Shown: piece by piece, positions 1-8,890 of the stretch
Numbering within the stretch: position 1 is the first letter of the stretch
Layout: each line of letters opens with the position of its first letter
Source of the DNA: JASJAR01 sp039198225
GTDB taxonomy: Bacteria > Pseudomonadota > Alphaproteobacteria > Rhodobacterales > Rhodobacteraceae
Assembly (NCBI GenBank): GCA_039198225.1
Contig: JBCCTQ010000005.1
Location: 87,834 to 151,833 of the forward strand
Reading direction: 5' to 3'
Length of the DNA: 64,000 bases
Notes under the pieces: model-generated
Seen by the model: the letters and a program-made list of their open reading frames with translations, nothing else
Database searches by the model: none
What the model was told of the DNA's origin: nothing
Translations under genes and position numbers: made by a program

Positions 1-323
1 TCAGCCAGGGGGTTATTGAGAATGGTCTGAAGCTCGGCCCCGGCCACGCCCAGCATGGCGCCCACGACAACGGCCATCGTGGCCACGGGCAGGCGCAGGT
101 CCCAGATAATCACTTCTTCTTTCGGCGTGGCCACGGATGGTTGGAAAATGACATGGGCCACGCGTAAAAAGTCGAGATCAGCCGGGCCGGTGATCACGTC
201 GATCACTACGGTTGTGAAGAGCACAAGGGCAGCGGCGGCCACAAGGGCGACCCTAAAAAAGGAGCGCCTGCGGTATGTGCCGACGATGGTGTCGACACTT
301 GGATTGTCCGAAATCTCTGCCAT
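1..323 (-). CDS. FecCD-family iron/siderophore ABC transporter permease (N-terminal part, runs off the window)
   Basis: This is the first 107 or so codons of an inner-membrane permease of the FecCD/BtuC type, which moves ferric siderophores, haem or cobalamin across the inner membrane with an ATPase and a periplasmic binding protein. What is visible is a short cytoplasmic N-terminus, one hydrophobic segment (VALVAAAALVLFTTVV) and then the family signature: LRLP followed by GAMLGVAGAELQ and NNPLA. The start is taken at the ATG at 323; another in-frame ATG lies at 332, and neither has a clear ribosome binding site. It follows the binding-protein gene at 369-1514 in the same direction, so the two form an operon that continues beyond position 1. 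The ligand cannot be read from this fragment. Confidence 0.85.
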   Translation of the reverse strand, partial: MAEISDNPSVDTIVGTYRRRSFFRVALVAAAALVLFTTVVIDVITGPADLDFLRVAHVIFQPSVATPKEEVIIWDLRLPVATMAVVVGAMLGVAGAELQTILNNPLA

Positions 324-332
324 GGGGAGCAT

Positions 333-361
333 GGCCCGCCGCAAGAACCACGCGGCGGGCC
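333..361 (-). terminator. Perfect 10-bp hairpin between binding-protein and permease genes
   Basis: Arms at 333-342 (ggcccgccgc) and 352-361 (gcggcgggcc) are exact reverse complements around a 9-nt loop. The hairpin sits 7 nt past the binding-protein stop and just upstream of the permease start. There is no T-run, so it is more likely an mRNA-stabilising or attenuating structure that keeps binding-protein levels above permease levels than a full terminator; this role is inferred. Confidence 0.65.
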
Positions 362-368
362 GGTCTCG

Positions 369-1514
369 TTATTCGGCGCTCAGCCAGAATTGGCCGGAGG
401 CCGCGTAGGGCATGAACTCGTCATGGAGCCGGTTGAACGTCTCTTGAGGATCGAGATCCTCGAAATCGTCCGGATAGAGCCATTTCGCGATCTGCTGGAC
501 CGCGACGAAATGGTACGGCGAATTGTAGAACTGGTGATAGATCGAATGGTAGTTCCCCTCTTGCACCGCCCGGAGCTCGCTAAAGCCCGGCCGCGCCGCA
601 AGAGCCGCGATCTTTTCGGCATTTACGTTCGGGTCACCTTCGTAGCCCAAGAGTGTCGAGGTCACTTCGGGCTTTGCTTCCGCCCAATTGGCCCCAGTGC
701 CGATGATATGGTCGGGATCGGCGTCGATCACGCCTTCCATCGAAAGGGTCACCGAATAAGCATTGGCGAGGGTTGAAGCGAAATTCTTTCCGCCAGCGAG
801 CTCGACGAACCGCCCATAATTATAAGGCCCAAACGACCAGCAGCAGAAATCAGGCTGCCACCCGGCAGCATTTTCAACCACCACGAGCGGGCGCTCGTCG
901 GCCGGGATCGTGTCGATGATGTTCGTCACTTTCCGCATCTCAGCGATGTAGAAATCAATGAACTTCGCCGCTCCGGCTTCTTCGCCGAGAATACGGCCGA
1001 GGATCAGGAGCGACGGGACGGTGTTTTCGGTCGCATTCCGACGGAAATCGATGAACACGACCGGCACACCCGCCTTGTCGAGCTTTTCGATAAGCCCGGT
1101 TTCTTCGGCTTTGAAGAGGTTCCCGCTGTCGAGAAGAACCAGGTCGGCATCGGCTTCGAGCACCGCTTCGATGCTAAAGTCGCCCGCGTAGGGATTGCCG
1201 AAATTGATCATCCGTTCAGCATCAGCCGGGAAGGCGGCTTCAAATTTGCGGAAGGCGTCGGGGTCAAATTGAATGAGGTCGTCTTTCCATCCGACCACAT
1301 TTTCAAAGGGGTTCCCGTCCGTAATCGCCGCGATGGCGTACATCATCCGGCCTTCGCCAAGGATGATTTTGTCGGGTTGTTCGTCGAGAGTGACTTGGCG
1401 ACCGGCGATGTCGGTCAGGGTCAGGGCTTCGGCCTGAGCTTCTGTTGCTGGCGTGAGCAGGGTCACGGTAGCTGCAATCGTCAAGGCAAAGCCGCTCATG
1501 AAACGCGCGTTCAT
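369..1514 (-). CDS. ABC transporter periplasmic binding protein, FecB/BtuF-like
   Basis: This 381-residue protein carries a Sec signal peptide (about residues 1-28, ending near AQA-EA) and then the two-lobed class III binding-protein fold typical of siderophore, haem and cobalamin uptake. Visible hallmarks are ITLTD-like LTLTDIAGRQVTL at the start of the mature protein, the lobe-1 segment ending in NFGNPY, the DADLVLLDSG strand, and the C-terminal lobe with DPDHIIGTGANW. The start is supported by TAGGAG eight bases upstream of the ATG. The C-terminal region (YHSIYHQFYNSPYHFVAVQQ) is rich in Tyr and His, which may contact the ligand. The following permease fragment shows it heads an uptake operon. 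Iron-chelate is the most likely ligand class, but cobalamin cannot be excluded. Confidence 0.85.
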   Translation of the reverse strand: MNARFMSGFALTIAATVTLLTPATEAQAEALTLTDIAGRQVTLDEQPDKIILGEGRMMYAIAAITDGNPFENVVGWKDDLIQFDPDAFRKFEAAFPADAERMINFGNPYAGDFSIEAVLEADADLVLLDSGNLFKAEETGLIEKLDKAGVPVVFIDFRRNATENTVPSLLILGRILGEEAGAAKFIDFYIAEMRKVTNIIDTIPADERPLVVVENAAGWQPDFCCWSFGPYNYGRFVELAGGKNFASTLANAYSVTLSMEGVIDADPDHIIGTGANWAEAKPEVTSTLLGYEGDPNVNAEKIAALAARPGFSELRAVQEGNYHSIYHQFYNSPYHFVAVQQIAKWLYPDDFEDLDPQETFNRLHDEFMPYAASGQFWLSAE

Positions 1515-1611
1515 AGCGGAATCTCCTATAGGCTACACCGCCAGCGTTAATCCCGCTTCCCACCTAATCCAAGTGAAATACTCAGTTATTGGGGCAGCCC
1601 GCTTCATTTGG

Positions 1612-3081
1612 TCAATTGGTCGCACCGCGCCCGGCGCGGCGGCCAAAGACCGATCCTGAGGTCAATCCGGAGCCTCCGGGATAGCCCCCGAAGAATACCC
1701 CGCCCACCAATTCGCCGCAGGCATAGAGCCCGGGTATCGGAGACGCGTCCTCCCGAAGGACCCGGCCTTCACCGTCGACCTTGAGCCCGCCATAGCTGAA
1801 CGTGATCCCGCCGGTCACGGGATAAGCACGGAACGGGCCAGTATCGAGACGCTGGGCCCAATTCGACTTTTTGAGCGGAAGACCCTTAGTACCTTTCCCG
1901 TCGAGTTTGGTCGGATCGAAGGGCGTCGTGTCATCGACGGCCGCGTTGTAGGCCTCGAGCGTTTTGAGCGCCGCATCCCCATCTACACCCTCGAGTTGGG
2001 GAATGAGCGCTTCGAGCGTCGGCGCCTCGACGAAGCTCGCATCATGGAACCGGTACTCGTCGTAGAGAAGGTCGAACACCTTCGAATCGAAGATCTGCCA
2101 AGCGAAATGGCCAGGTTGCTCCAAAACCGCGCGGCCAAATTGAGCGTAGGTGTAGTTGCGGAAATTAATGCCCTCATCCACGAAACGCTCGCCCTTGGCA
2201 TTGAGCATGACACCGAGGAAGTAGCAGATTTTGCGGTATTTCTTGCGTTCCTTCGGGGGCAGGTCGAGATTGCCAAAATCCTTCATGTGAAGGTCCATCG
2301 GCGTTGCGTGGCAGCCGTCAAACTTGCCATAGGCAGCGGCTCCCAAGGCGCGCGCCATCTTTAAGCCATCGCCAGTATTGTGGGGCGTGCCGCGCACCTT
2401 GGCGACGGCCCAATCCGCTCCGAAGTGTTCCGTGCGCGCAGTTTCACTGGCTTCAAATCCGCCCGAGGCGAGAATGACCGCGTCAGCTTTGAGGTTTTCT
2501 TCGCCAACCCGGACGCCCGTGACCTTTCCGTCCTCCTCGATCAGATCGGTGACGGCTGCATCATATCGGATCGTCCCACCTAGGCGCTCGAACGCGTCGC
2601 GCTCCATCTCGAATAGCCCTACACCTTCATTCTCCGCAGCAAGCGTCAGACCGCCCCAAAAGATGAATTTGCCGTCTTTTTCGAAGCTTTGGCGGTCGTA
2701 GATGGGCGCATAGGTCACCCCGTGCCCGGCCAACCAGCGCACCGTGTCGTAAGACTTGGAAACCAGAGCTTCCTGTTCCGGTGACAGGGGGCGACCCTCA
2801 TTGAAACCTAGAAGGTCAGCGGTGAATTTCTCTTTCGTGTAACTCCCGAAATCTGTGCGCGGGATGCGCTCATCCTCGGGGTTTGATAGGAGCGGTAGGA
2901 GTTCCTCTGAGGCTTCATAGGCAAAGCGCATCGCGCCGGCCGTGTATTTCGTGTTGCCGCCGGCGAGGTCTTCGTCTGCCTTTTCGAGCATCAAGACGTT
3001 CGCCCCACCTTCGAGGGCTGCGATCCCGGCCGACATGGCCGCGTTGCCGGATCCCACCACGATAATCTGTTTCTCTGTCAT
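1612..3081 (-). CDS. FAD-dependent dehydrogenase, TcuA-like (tricarballylate dehydrogenase / CobZ-N family)
   Basis: A 489-residue flavoprotein of the succinate-dehydrogenase/fumarate-reductase flavoprotein class. The dinucleotide-binding loop VVGSGNAAMSAG (residues 8-19) is the version typical of TcuA, which oxidises tricarballylate to cis-aconitate, and the C-terminal FAD segment shows GLYACGELVGG followed by GGYPGGSGLTSG. GGAG lies seven bases before the ATG. TcuA normally works with the electron-transfer protein TcuB and the transporter TcuC; neither is adjacent here, and the FecB-like gene downstream seems unrelated. A 24-bp palindrome 22 bases upstream, shared with the divergent GntR gene, suggests acid-responsive repression. 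The substrate is probably a small polycarboxylate, given the Tct transporter and PrpF isomerase nearby, but tricarballylate itself is only one possibility. Confidence 0.78.
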   Translation of the reverse strand: MTEKQIIVVGSGNAAMSAGIAALEGGANVLMLEKADEDLAGGNTKYTAGAMRFAYEASEELLPLLSNPEDERIPRTDFGSYTKEKFTADLLGFNEGRPLSPEQEALVSKSYDTVRWLAGHGVTYAPIYDRQSFEKDGKFIFWGGLTLAAENEGVGLFEMERDAFERLGGTIRYDAAVTDLIEEDGKVTGVRVGEENLKADAVILASGGFEASETARTEHFGADWAVAKVRGTPHNTGDGLKMARALGAAAYGKFDGCHATPMDLHMKDFGNLDLPPKERKKYRKICYFLGVMLNAKGERFVDEGINFRNYTYAQFGRAVLEQPGHFAWQIFDSKVFDLLYDEYRFHDASFVEAPTLEALIPQLEGVDGDAALKTLEAYNAAVDDTTPFDPTKLDGKGTKGLPLKKSNWAQRLDTGPFRAYPVTGGITFSYGGLKVDGEGRVLREDASPIPGLYACGELVGGVFFGGYPGGSGLTSGSVFGRRAGRGATN

Positions 3082-3102
3082 TCCGAATCTCCGTGCTGGA
3101 CG

Positions 3103-3126
3103 TTTTGTATCCGCTCGGATACAAAA
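3103..3126. promoter_or_regulatory. 24-bp perfect palindrome, probable GntR operator
   Basis: The arms TTTTGTATCC and GGATACAAAA are exact reverse complements around GCTC. The site lies between the divergent tcuA-like and gntR genes, 22 bases from one start and 30 from the other, and FCD-subfamily GntR proteins commonly bind TTGTA-type palindromes next to their own gene. Binding by the adjacent regulator is inferred. Confidence 0.75.
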
Positions 3127-3155
3127 TGATCAAGAGCCAAAGCATCGAGGTTCAA

Positions 3156-3791
3156 ATGAGTCAAAAGGCGAGTGGCGAAACCGCCTACGATCTGCTCCAT
3201 GGCGCGATCCGGACCGGCGTCTTTCGACCTGGCGACCGGCTTCGGGAAGAGGATGTGGGTGAAAGGCTTTCGCTGTCACGGACGCCTGTGCGTGAGGCGC
3301 TCCGACGGCTGGAGGCAGACGGCATCATCGAGCATCGGCCGCGCCAAGGCGCCGTGGTGCGCCAGCTTAGCCATAGTGAAGTGGTTGAGCTTTATGAGAT
3401 GCGCGTGGTCCTAGAGCGGACGGCTGCGGAAATGGCGGCCAAACACGGCGCGGCCGCCGAGTTCGATGCGCTCGACGATCTCAATCGAGCAATAGGTGAA
3501 GAACGCGCAAATCCAGCGCGCGCCGCAGCCATCAATCAGGATTTTCACCGGGGTCTCTACCTCGCTGGACGCAATCGGTTCCTCTTGGAGGCAGCCCGGG
3601 CCCTCAACAATTCGCTCCTTTTGCTTGGACCCACGACCTTTACCGACGAGATGCGCGTTGACGAAGTCACCACGCAGCATCGGGCCATCGTCGACGCACT
3701 CCGGGACGGGGACGGAGAAGCGGCCGGTGCCGCGGCCGAAGCGCATCTCAATACGTCCCTTCGAGAAAGGCTTAAGGCACTGGCATGCTAG
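3156..3791 (+). CDS. GntR-family transcriptional regulator, FCD subfamily
   Basis: A 211-residue regulator with an N-terminal winged helix-turn-helix (about residues 9-70: GVFRPGDRL, LSLSRTPVREALRRLEADGII, RPRQGAVV) and an all-helical FCD ligand domain (about 75-205) with the metal or carboxylate site pattern INQDFHRGLY and a late HRAIVDAL histidine. The ATG at 3156 is chosen because GAGG sits six bases upstream and the helix-turn-helix begins right after; in-frame upstream starts at 3093 and 3126 overlap the palindromic operator. FCD proteins usually sense small organic acids and release DNA on binding, which fits the carboxylate genes on both sides. Its stop overlaps the start of the AbrB-family gene by seven bases, so those two are co-transcribed. 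Confidence 0.9.
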   Translation: MSQKASGETAYDLLHGAIRTGVFRPGDRLREEDVGERLSLSRTPVREALRRLEADGIIEHRPRQGAVVRQLSHSEVVELYEMRVVLERTAAEMAAKHGAAAEFDALDDLNRAIGEERANPARAAAINQDFHRGLYLAGRNRFLLEAARALNNSLLLLGPTTFTDEMRVDEVTTQHRAIVDALRDGDGEAAGAAAEAHLNTSLRERLKALAC

Positions 3792-4813
3792 CTTTGGCCG
3801 CGTCCTTCTTGGTCGCGCTGTCTGGCGTCGGCGCGTTTTTCGCACTCGATCTGCCGCTCCCCTGGCTCTTGGGGCCCCTGGCGGCTTCGTTGATCGCGGC
3901 CCTCCTCGGCATTCCCATGCGGGGGATAAAGCCCCTCAACGATGGGATGCGGACCATTCTCGGCGTCGCGGTTGGGGCGACGCTGACCCCAGCGGTTATC
4001 GCGACCGTGCCAAACATGGTGCCGACGCTACTTTTGATCCCGGTCATGGTCGCGGCGATCGGCGCGGTGGGCATCCCCTATTTTATGCGGATCTGGCGCT
4101 ACGATTTTGCGACGGCCTATTATTCGACCATGCCGGGCGGGCTCCAGGACATGCTGGTTTTCGGCGAAGAGGCAGGCGGGAATGTGCGAACGCTTTCGCT
4201 CATCCACGCCACTCGGGTGATGGTGATTGTGGTGGCGCTGCCGTTCATCCTTCAGGGCCTCTGGGAGGCTGATCTTTCAAACCCGCCCGGTGCTCCAGCC
4301 CGCACAATTCCCGCCTATGAATTGGTGCTTATGGTCCTCTCTGCCGGTCTTGGCTGGTGGGGGGCAAAGCGGCTCGGCCTCTTCGGCGCTTCGATCCTTG
4401 GCCCATTGATCGTGGCTGCCGTCGTGACCTTGGCGGGCTTGTTGGAGAACCGTCCCCCGGCCGAAGCGATCTGGGCGGCGCAGTTTTTCATCGGGATGAC
4501 GATCGGCACGAAATACGCAGGCATCACGATCTCGGAACTCCGCCGCGACGTGACAGCCGCGCTGGGGTTTTGCGCCTTGCTGATCATCCTGACGGTCGTT
4601 TTCGTCGAATTCGTCTACCAACTCGGCCTGGCACCGGGTCAGGAGGCGCTGCTGGCTTTCGCGCCAGGGGGCCAAGCGGAATTGACCGTCTTGGCCTTAA
4701 TCGTCGGGGCCGATGTCGCCTTCGTGGTGGCCCACCACGTCTTGCGGATCTTTGTGGTGATCCTGGGCGCACCCGTGGCGGCCCGGTTCTTTAACCCTGT
4801 GCCTCGGGGTTGA
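3785..4813 (+). CDS. AbrB-family membrane protein (AbrB duplication domain)
   Basis: A 342-residue polytopic membrane protein with about ten hydrophobic segments in two similar halves. It matches the Pfam AbrB family (named for an Escherichia coli ammonia-monooxygenase regulator, but structurally a membrane protein). The repeated motif can be seen as PLPWLLGPL plus a GVAVGATLTP segment in the first half and GASILGPL plus FFIGMTIGTKYAG in the second. The role of the family is unsettled; many members lie beside carboxylate transport genes and may be transporters. Here it is translationally coupled to the GntR regulator and ends inside the convergent dehydrogenase gene, overlapping it by 23 bases. 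A role in acid uptake or efflux in this cluster is inferred. Confidence 0.75.
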   Translation: MLALAASFLVALSGVGAFFALDLPLPWLLGPLAASLIAALLGIPMRGIKPLNDGMRTILGVAVGATLTPAVIATVPNMVPTLLLIPVMVAAIGAVGIPYFMRIWRYDFATAYYSTMPGGLQDMLVFGEEAGGNVRTLSLIHATRVMVIVVALPFILQGLWEADLSNPPGAPARTIPAYELVLMVLSAGLGWWGAKRLGLFGASILGPLIVAAVVTLAGLLENRPPAEAIWAAQFFIGMTIGTKYAGITISELRRDVTAALGFCALLIILTVVFVEFVYQLGLAPGQEALLAFAPGGQAELTVLALIVGADVAFVVAHHVLRIFVVILGAPVAARFFNPVPRG

Positions 4814-5759
4814 TCATGTGGATCGGAGCGCCGTCGGCATAGGCGTTCACCTGTTCAAATATATCGCTGAATTGAAGGTCGAACTCATCTTCGGTGACAT
4901 ATCCGATATGGGGTGTTGGAAGGACATTGGAGTGCCGAAGAAGGGGATGGGCAGTGTCGCGCAAGGGCTCTGTGTCAAACACGTCAACGGCGGCGAATAT
5001 CCGACCGCGCGCGATTTCAGCCTCGAGCGCTCCTTCTGCGACAAGTCCTGAGCGCGATGTGTTCACGAAAAGCGCGCGGTCTTGCATCTGGGCGAGGTCA
5101 TCCAAGGTGACGATGCCGCGCGTTGTGGGTTTGAGCCGGACATGGAGGCTGACGATGTCCGATGTTGCGAAAAAGGCGTTGCGGCTGTCGGCAACCGGCT
5201 GCCCGTCGGCTTTGGCGCGGGCGCGGCCCTCTTCGGATGACCACCATTGGACTTTCATCCCGAGGGCGGAGGCGTATTCGGCCACAGCTCCGGCAATCCG
5301 GCCGTAGCCGTAAAGCCCGAGTGTCCGGCCGCGGAGCGTCCGCCCGACGCCCATTTGCCAACCCCCCGATCGGATCGAAGCGACTTGCTCGGGGATTTGA
5401 CGGTAGGAGGCGAGGATGAGCGCAAGCGTGTGCTCGGCGGCGGCATAGGACGGGGTGCCGGAATGCATGTTGGAACAGAGCAAGACGCCGTTTTCGGTAC
5501 AGGCCTCCAAGTCAACATGGGGGTAGACGCTGCGCTGCGAGATCAGCTTGAGCCGGGGGAGCTGTTCCAAAAGGCCTCGGCCAATGCGCGTCCGTTCGCG
5601 AAAGAGGACCAGGGCTTCGGCTTCAGATACCCTCCCGGCGAGGCGCACAGGATCCGGCTCGTGATCGGTCCAAACGGTCACGTCGTGGCCGTCTAACAGC
5701 CGATAACAGGGGAGATCACGGAGCGTGTCGAACCAATCGTCGAGGATATGGACTTTCAC
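4791..5759 (-). CDS. D-2-hydroxyacid dehydrogenase, NAD(P)-binding
   Basis: A 322-residue member of the D-isomer 2-hydroxyacid dehydrogenase family, which interconverts 2-keto and D-2-hydroxy acids. The nucleotide-binding loop YGYGRIAG gives G151, G153 and G157, and the catalytic triad is complete: Arg236 (NTSRSG), Glu264 (DTEPL) and His284 (TPHIG). The residue after the Rossmann second strand is in WWSSEEGRAR, which does not clearly choose NAD or NADP. Its ATG overlaps the stop of the PrpF-like gene by four bases (ATGA), so it is the last gene of the Tct-PrpF operon. The substrate is probably the keto acid made by the neighbouring isomerase or flavoprotein; this is inference. Confidence 0.88.
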   Translation of the reverse strand: MKVHILDDWFDTLRDLPCYRLLDGHDVTVWTDHEPDPVRLAGRVSEAEALVLFRERTRIGRGLLEQLPRLKLISQRSVYPHVDLEACTENGVLLCSNMHSGTPSYAAAEHTLALILASYRQIPEQVASIRSGGWQMGVGRTLRGRTLGLYGYGRIAGAVAEYASALGMKVQWWSSEEGRARAKADGQPVADSRNAFFATSDIVSLHVRLKPTTRGIVTLDDLAQMQDRALFVNTSRSGLVAEGALEAEIARGRIFAAVDVFDTEPLRDTAHPLLRHSNVLPTPHIGYVTEDEFDLQFSDIFEQVNAYADGAPIHMINPEAQG

Positions 5760-6841
5760 GACCAGACGGCCTTCGGCACAAAAAGATCGCCCGAGGCCAG
5801 CTTTCTCGCGGTGCGCACAAGGCCGGCGGAGTTGACTTCGAAACCGTTCGGGCCGTCCGTCGTGTCCATAATGACTTCAAGGATGCCCATTGGGTGTTCG
5901 AGGCGCATCAAGGTGGGGTTCGTATTGGGGCGGGGTGTGATCCCATCGGCCACCGTGCCGGGGCAGAGAAGGCAGGCGGAGAGACATTGGGACCCAGTGA
6001 CCGCCAATGACGGGTGGCAGTTTTTTGGCATGAAATAGCGGGTGAGTGCGGTGCCGCCTGCCGCGGCTGGGGCCACCAGCCCGAATTTCGGCGTCACCGA
6101 TTGGGAAACATCGCCCATCCCCATGCGCCGCCCCGCCTCAATCCGGATAGGTTCCATCCGCTCGTAAAACGCCCGGTTCTGGTCGATCTCTTCGGCCGAT
6201 TCCTGGCCCGAAAGCCCGAAGTCGGCGGCCCGGGCAATGACCATCGGCATGGCCACATCCATGCAGGTCACCTCGATGCCGTCGATCTCATCGACCTTGT
6301 TGCCGGTCGGAAACATCGCTCCCGTCGCACCACCCGCCACGTCCATGAACAAAAGCTCAATCGGCGCGGCTGTCCCAGGTACACCGTCAATCTGCGCCGG
6401 GCCGCCATAGCGCACGCTACCTTCCGGCGTTTCGACCCGCGAGATCACCCGAGCGCCGGTATTCACCGCGCGAATTTTGACGTCAGTGACGTCGCCCGAC
6501 GGCTCGACCAAGCCCATCTCCAGCGCCGCGGGGCCCACGCCGACGAGGATATTGCCGCAGGTCGGTTTAAAATCGACGCGCCCATCTTCCACACCCACTT
6601 GGGCAAAGAAATAGTCGATATCGGCCCAATCTTCTTCCGAGGCTGAGAGCATTGCGACCTTCGTCGTTACCGCAGCTCCGCCGCCGATCCCATCTATGTT
6701 TAACGGATGGCCCGAGCCCACCGCGGCCACGAGAACACGGGCGAGATCGTCCCGGTCTTCGGGAAGATCGCTCCGGCGCATATACGGCCCCCGCGAGGTG
6801 CCCCCCCGCATGAAAAGAAAGGGGATTGCTGTCTGCGTCAC
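5756..6841 (-). CDS. PrpF-family isomerase (4-oxalomesaconate tautomerase / aconitate isomerase type)
   Basis: A 361-residue protein of the PrpF family, whose two halves each have the diaminopimelate-epimerase fold and which moves a double bond in aconitate-like tricarboxylates. The N-terminal signature FLFMRGGTSRG is clear, and a likely proton-transfer cysteine lies in FKPTCGN. The C-terminal half has CLLCPGT and the typical end TDGPNGFEVNSAGLVRTAR. The start is a GTG at 6841, in a GTGA overlap with the TctAB stop; longer reading frames upstream only run antiphase through the permease gene. PrpF turns trans- into cis-aconitate (or 2-methyl forms) and GalD makes the oxalomesaconate keto form; which applies here cannot be told, but the tricarboxylate transporter next door fits either. 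Confidence 0.85.
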   Translation of the reverse strand: MTQTAIPFLFMRGGTSRGPYMRRSDLPEDRDDLARVLVAAVGSGHPLNIDGIGGGAAVTTKVAMLSASEEDWADIDYFFAQVGVEDGRVDFKPTCGNILVGVGPAALEMGLVEPSGDVTDVKIRAVNTGARVISRVETPEGSVRYGGPAQIDGVPGTAAPIELLFMDVAGGATGAMFPTGNKVDEIDGIEVTCMDVAMPMVIARAADFGLSGQESAEEIDQNRAFYERMEPIRIEAGRRMGMGDVSQSVTPKFGLVAPAAAGGTALTRYFMPKNCHPSLAVTGSQCLSACLLCPGTVADGITPRPNTNPTLMRLEHPMGILEVIMDTTDGPNGFEVNSAGLVRTARKLASGDLFVPKAVWS

Positions 6842-8865
6842 GTGAGCGGCCAGGGTAGATCCACGTAGGATTGGAGAAGCCCGGGCGGAAAGTCGCGGTT
6901 GAGAAGCCCCGCCATGAGGCACATGAACGCGATACCGGCCACGGTGTAGATCGCGGCGTAGCCGAGGCTCTTCCGCGCCCGGATGTAGATAAAGGCGAAA
7001 AGGAAGATCGCCAGGGCGAGGATGAAGCCGAGAAGTGCTGTGAGAAGCAAAAGCCCCGCAAACCAAGTGAGGATTCCCCAAAGGCTGTAGTGGAGGGTTT
7101 CAGCTTCTTCCGCCTCCCGGTCAGCAAAGAGCGCGGACCCTTCGGGTTTGATCATCATTTGGACTAAGAGGATCACCGCGCCTGCGATTGAGACACCGGC
7201 GACGAATTTGGGAAAGACCCGGTCGGCGGAGGCGAAATCGGGGATCATCGCTGCATTGGTGTAGGCCACAACGAGATAGGCGAGGACGGCGAGGAGGAAG
7301 ATCAAGGGCGCGCGTTTGCCGCCCGTTCCCACGTTGCCTTCGGCCTGGATCATCTTGGCTTGGCGGAGGCCCAGAACCACAGAGATGATCGTGATGATCA
7401 AGAGAATGATGACAATCGGGGAGAAGATGTACTCAATCCCGTCCTCGAAACCGCGGCGGAACCGGGACTGGGCGATCTGCACCGCCTGGTTGGCGTAGGT
7501 CTCAGCCGGGTTCGAGAGCACGAAACCGATCAGGAAGGCCGGGCGCGACCAATCAAACCGACGCATCATGATGCCCAAGAAGCCAATGGCGAAGAGTGCG
7601 ACGAGGTCCATCAGGTTCTGGCCCGATTGGAAGGCGGCGAAACTGATGATCATGAAAAGGAACGGTGCGAGGAGGCTAAAGGGGATCGTCGTCAGTCGCG
7701 CGATGCCGCCCGACGCGCCGATGCAGATGAGCGTGCCGACCACGTTGGCCAGGGCAAGTAGCCACACGATGGCGTAGGTGATGTCGAGGTTGTTTTTGAG
7801 CATCGAAGGTCCGACTTCGATGTTGCCGGACCCCAATAGCGCGATGGCGCCAATGAAAATCGCCATGGACCCCGAACCCGGGATCCCGAATAGCAAAGTC
7901 GGGACGAGACCGCCGCCTTCCTTGGCGTTGTTCGAGCTTTCCGGCCCGATCACGCCGCGCACTTCGCCCGAGCCGAAGTTTGATTTGTCCTTGGTTGACT
8001 GCACCGTGTGCCCATAGGCGATCCAGTCCACGACCGAGCCCCCGAGCCCTGGGATCACGCCCACGACCACACCGATGATCGAACAGCGCATCGAAAGCCA
8101 TTTATTGGCCCACCAATCGGCCACGCCCGAAGACCAGCCACCGCCCAAGGGCTTCCGGTCGGCGATTGCCCGGTCCTGGCGGAGTAGGGCGACGATTTCG
8201 GGGATGGCGAAGATCCCGAGGCCAACGATCACAAGTTTCAGCCCATCAACGAGATAAGGCAGGTCATAGGTCGCCATCCGAAGCTCGCCGGCGCTGTCGC
8301 CTTCGCCGATGGTGCCGATCATCATGCCGAGCCCTGCCGCAACGAGGCCTTTGAGGGCCACACGGCCCGCGAGGATGCCCACCATCGAAAGCCCGAAGAT
8401 CGTGATCATCAAAAGCTCGGGTGTGCGGAATTCGAGGACGATAGGACGCGCAACGAGAATAAAAATGGTCAGGAAGGCCGCCCCAAGGAGGCCGCCAAAT
8501 AGCGACGACGCAAAGGCCGCTGAAAGCGCTCGTGCCGCTTGGCCTTTCTTGGCCATTGGAAATCCGTCAAGAACCGTTGCTTGGGAGGCCGACGAACCCG
8601 GTATCCCCATGAGTACACTTGCGAAAGTATCTGATGTCGGGACGACCGCAACCATGCCGATCATCAGGGCCAGCCCCAAAACCGGGTCCATGCCAAACAT
8701 AAACGGCAAAAGAAGCGAGAGGCCCGCAATGCCCCCTAGCCCCGGAAACACACCGATACAGAGCCCCATCACAACGCCCAGTACCAGGTAGCCGAGCACA
8801 ATTGGTTGCAAGATCAAACCCCAAGCCTCGCTGAGTGCGGGAAGGGCCGTGCTGAGAATGTCCAT
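6838..8865 (-). CDS. tctA: Tripartite tricarboxylate transporter, fused TctA-TctB permease
   Basis: The 675-residue product contains a full TctA large permease (residues 1 to about 505: GVFPGLGGIAGLSLLLP, GIPGSSASQATVLDG, LFGIPGSGSMAIFIGA) followed by a TctB-like small permease of four hydrophobic segments (about 530-660). The two halves are joined by a short charged and glycine-rich linker. TctA and TctB are usually separate genes of about 500 and 150 residues, so this is a natural fusion. With the upstream TctC binding protein it makes a secondary, ion-driven importer for di- or tricarboxylates. It is followed by the PrpF and dehydrogenase genes with 4-base overlaps, which suggests that the imported acid is isomerised and oxidised by them. 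Confidence 0.92.
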   Translation of the reverse strand: MDILSTALPALSEAWGLILQPIVLGYLVLGVVMGLCIGVFPGLGGIAGLSLLLPFMFGMDPVLGLALMIGMVAVVPTSDTFASVLMGIPGSSASQATVLDGFPMAKKGQAARALSAAFASSLFGGLLGAAFLTIFILVARPIVLEFRTPELLMITIFGLSMVGILAGRVALKGLVAAGLGMMIGTIGEGDSAGELRMATYDLPYLVDGLKLVIVGLGIFAIPEIVALLRQDRAIADRKPLGGGWSSGVADWWANKWLSMRCSIIGVVVGVIPGLGGSVVDWIAYGHTVQSTKDKSNFGSGEVRGVIGPESSNNAKEGGGLVPTLLFGIPGSGSMAIFIGAIALLGSGNIEVGPSMLKNNLDITYAIVWLLALANVVGTLICIGASGGIARLTTIPFSLLAPFLFMIISFAAFQSGQNLMDLVALFAIGFLGIMMRRFDWSRPAFLIGFVLSNPAETYANQAVQIAQSRFRRGFEDGIEYIFSPIVIILLIITIISVVLGLRQAKMIQAEGNVGTGGKRAPLIFLLAVLAYLVVAYTNAAMIPDFASADRVFPKFVAGVSIAGAVILLVQMMIKPEGSALFADREAEEAETLHYSLWGILTWFAGLLLLTALLGFILALAIFLFAFIYIRARKSLGYAAIYTVAGIAFMCLMAGLLNRDFPPGLLQSYVDLPWPLT

Positions 8866-8890
8866 CGAGATGCGCCTTCGGAACGGTGTT

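Noticed and set aside
1515..1611. Search for an iron box or cobalamin riboswitch upstream of the FecB-like gene
   Set aside because: The 97-base gap is too short for a cobalamin riboswitch and no clear Fur/RirA-type palindrome was found.
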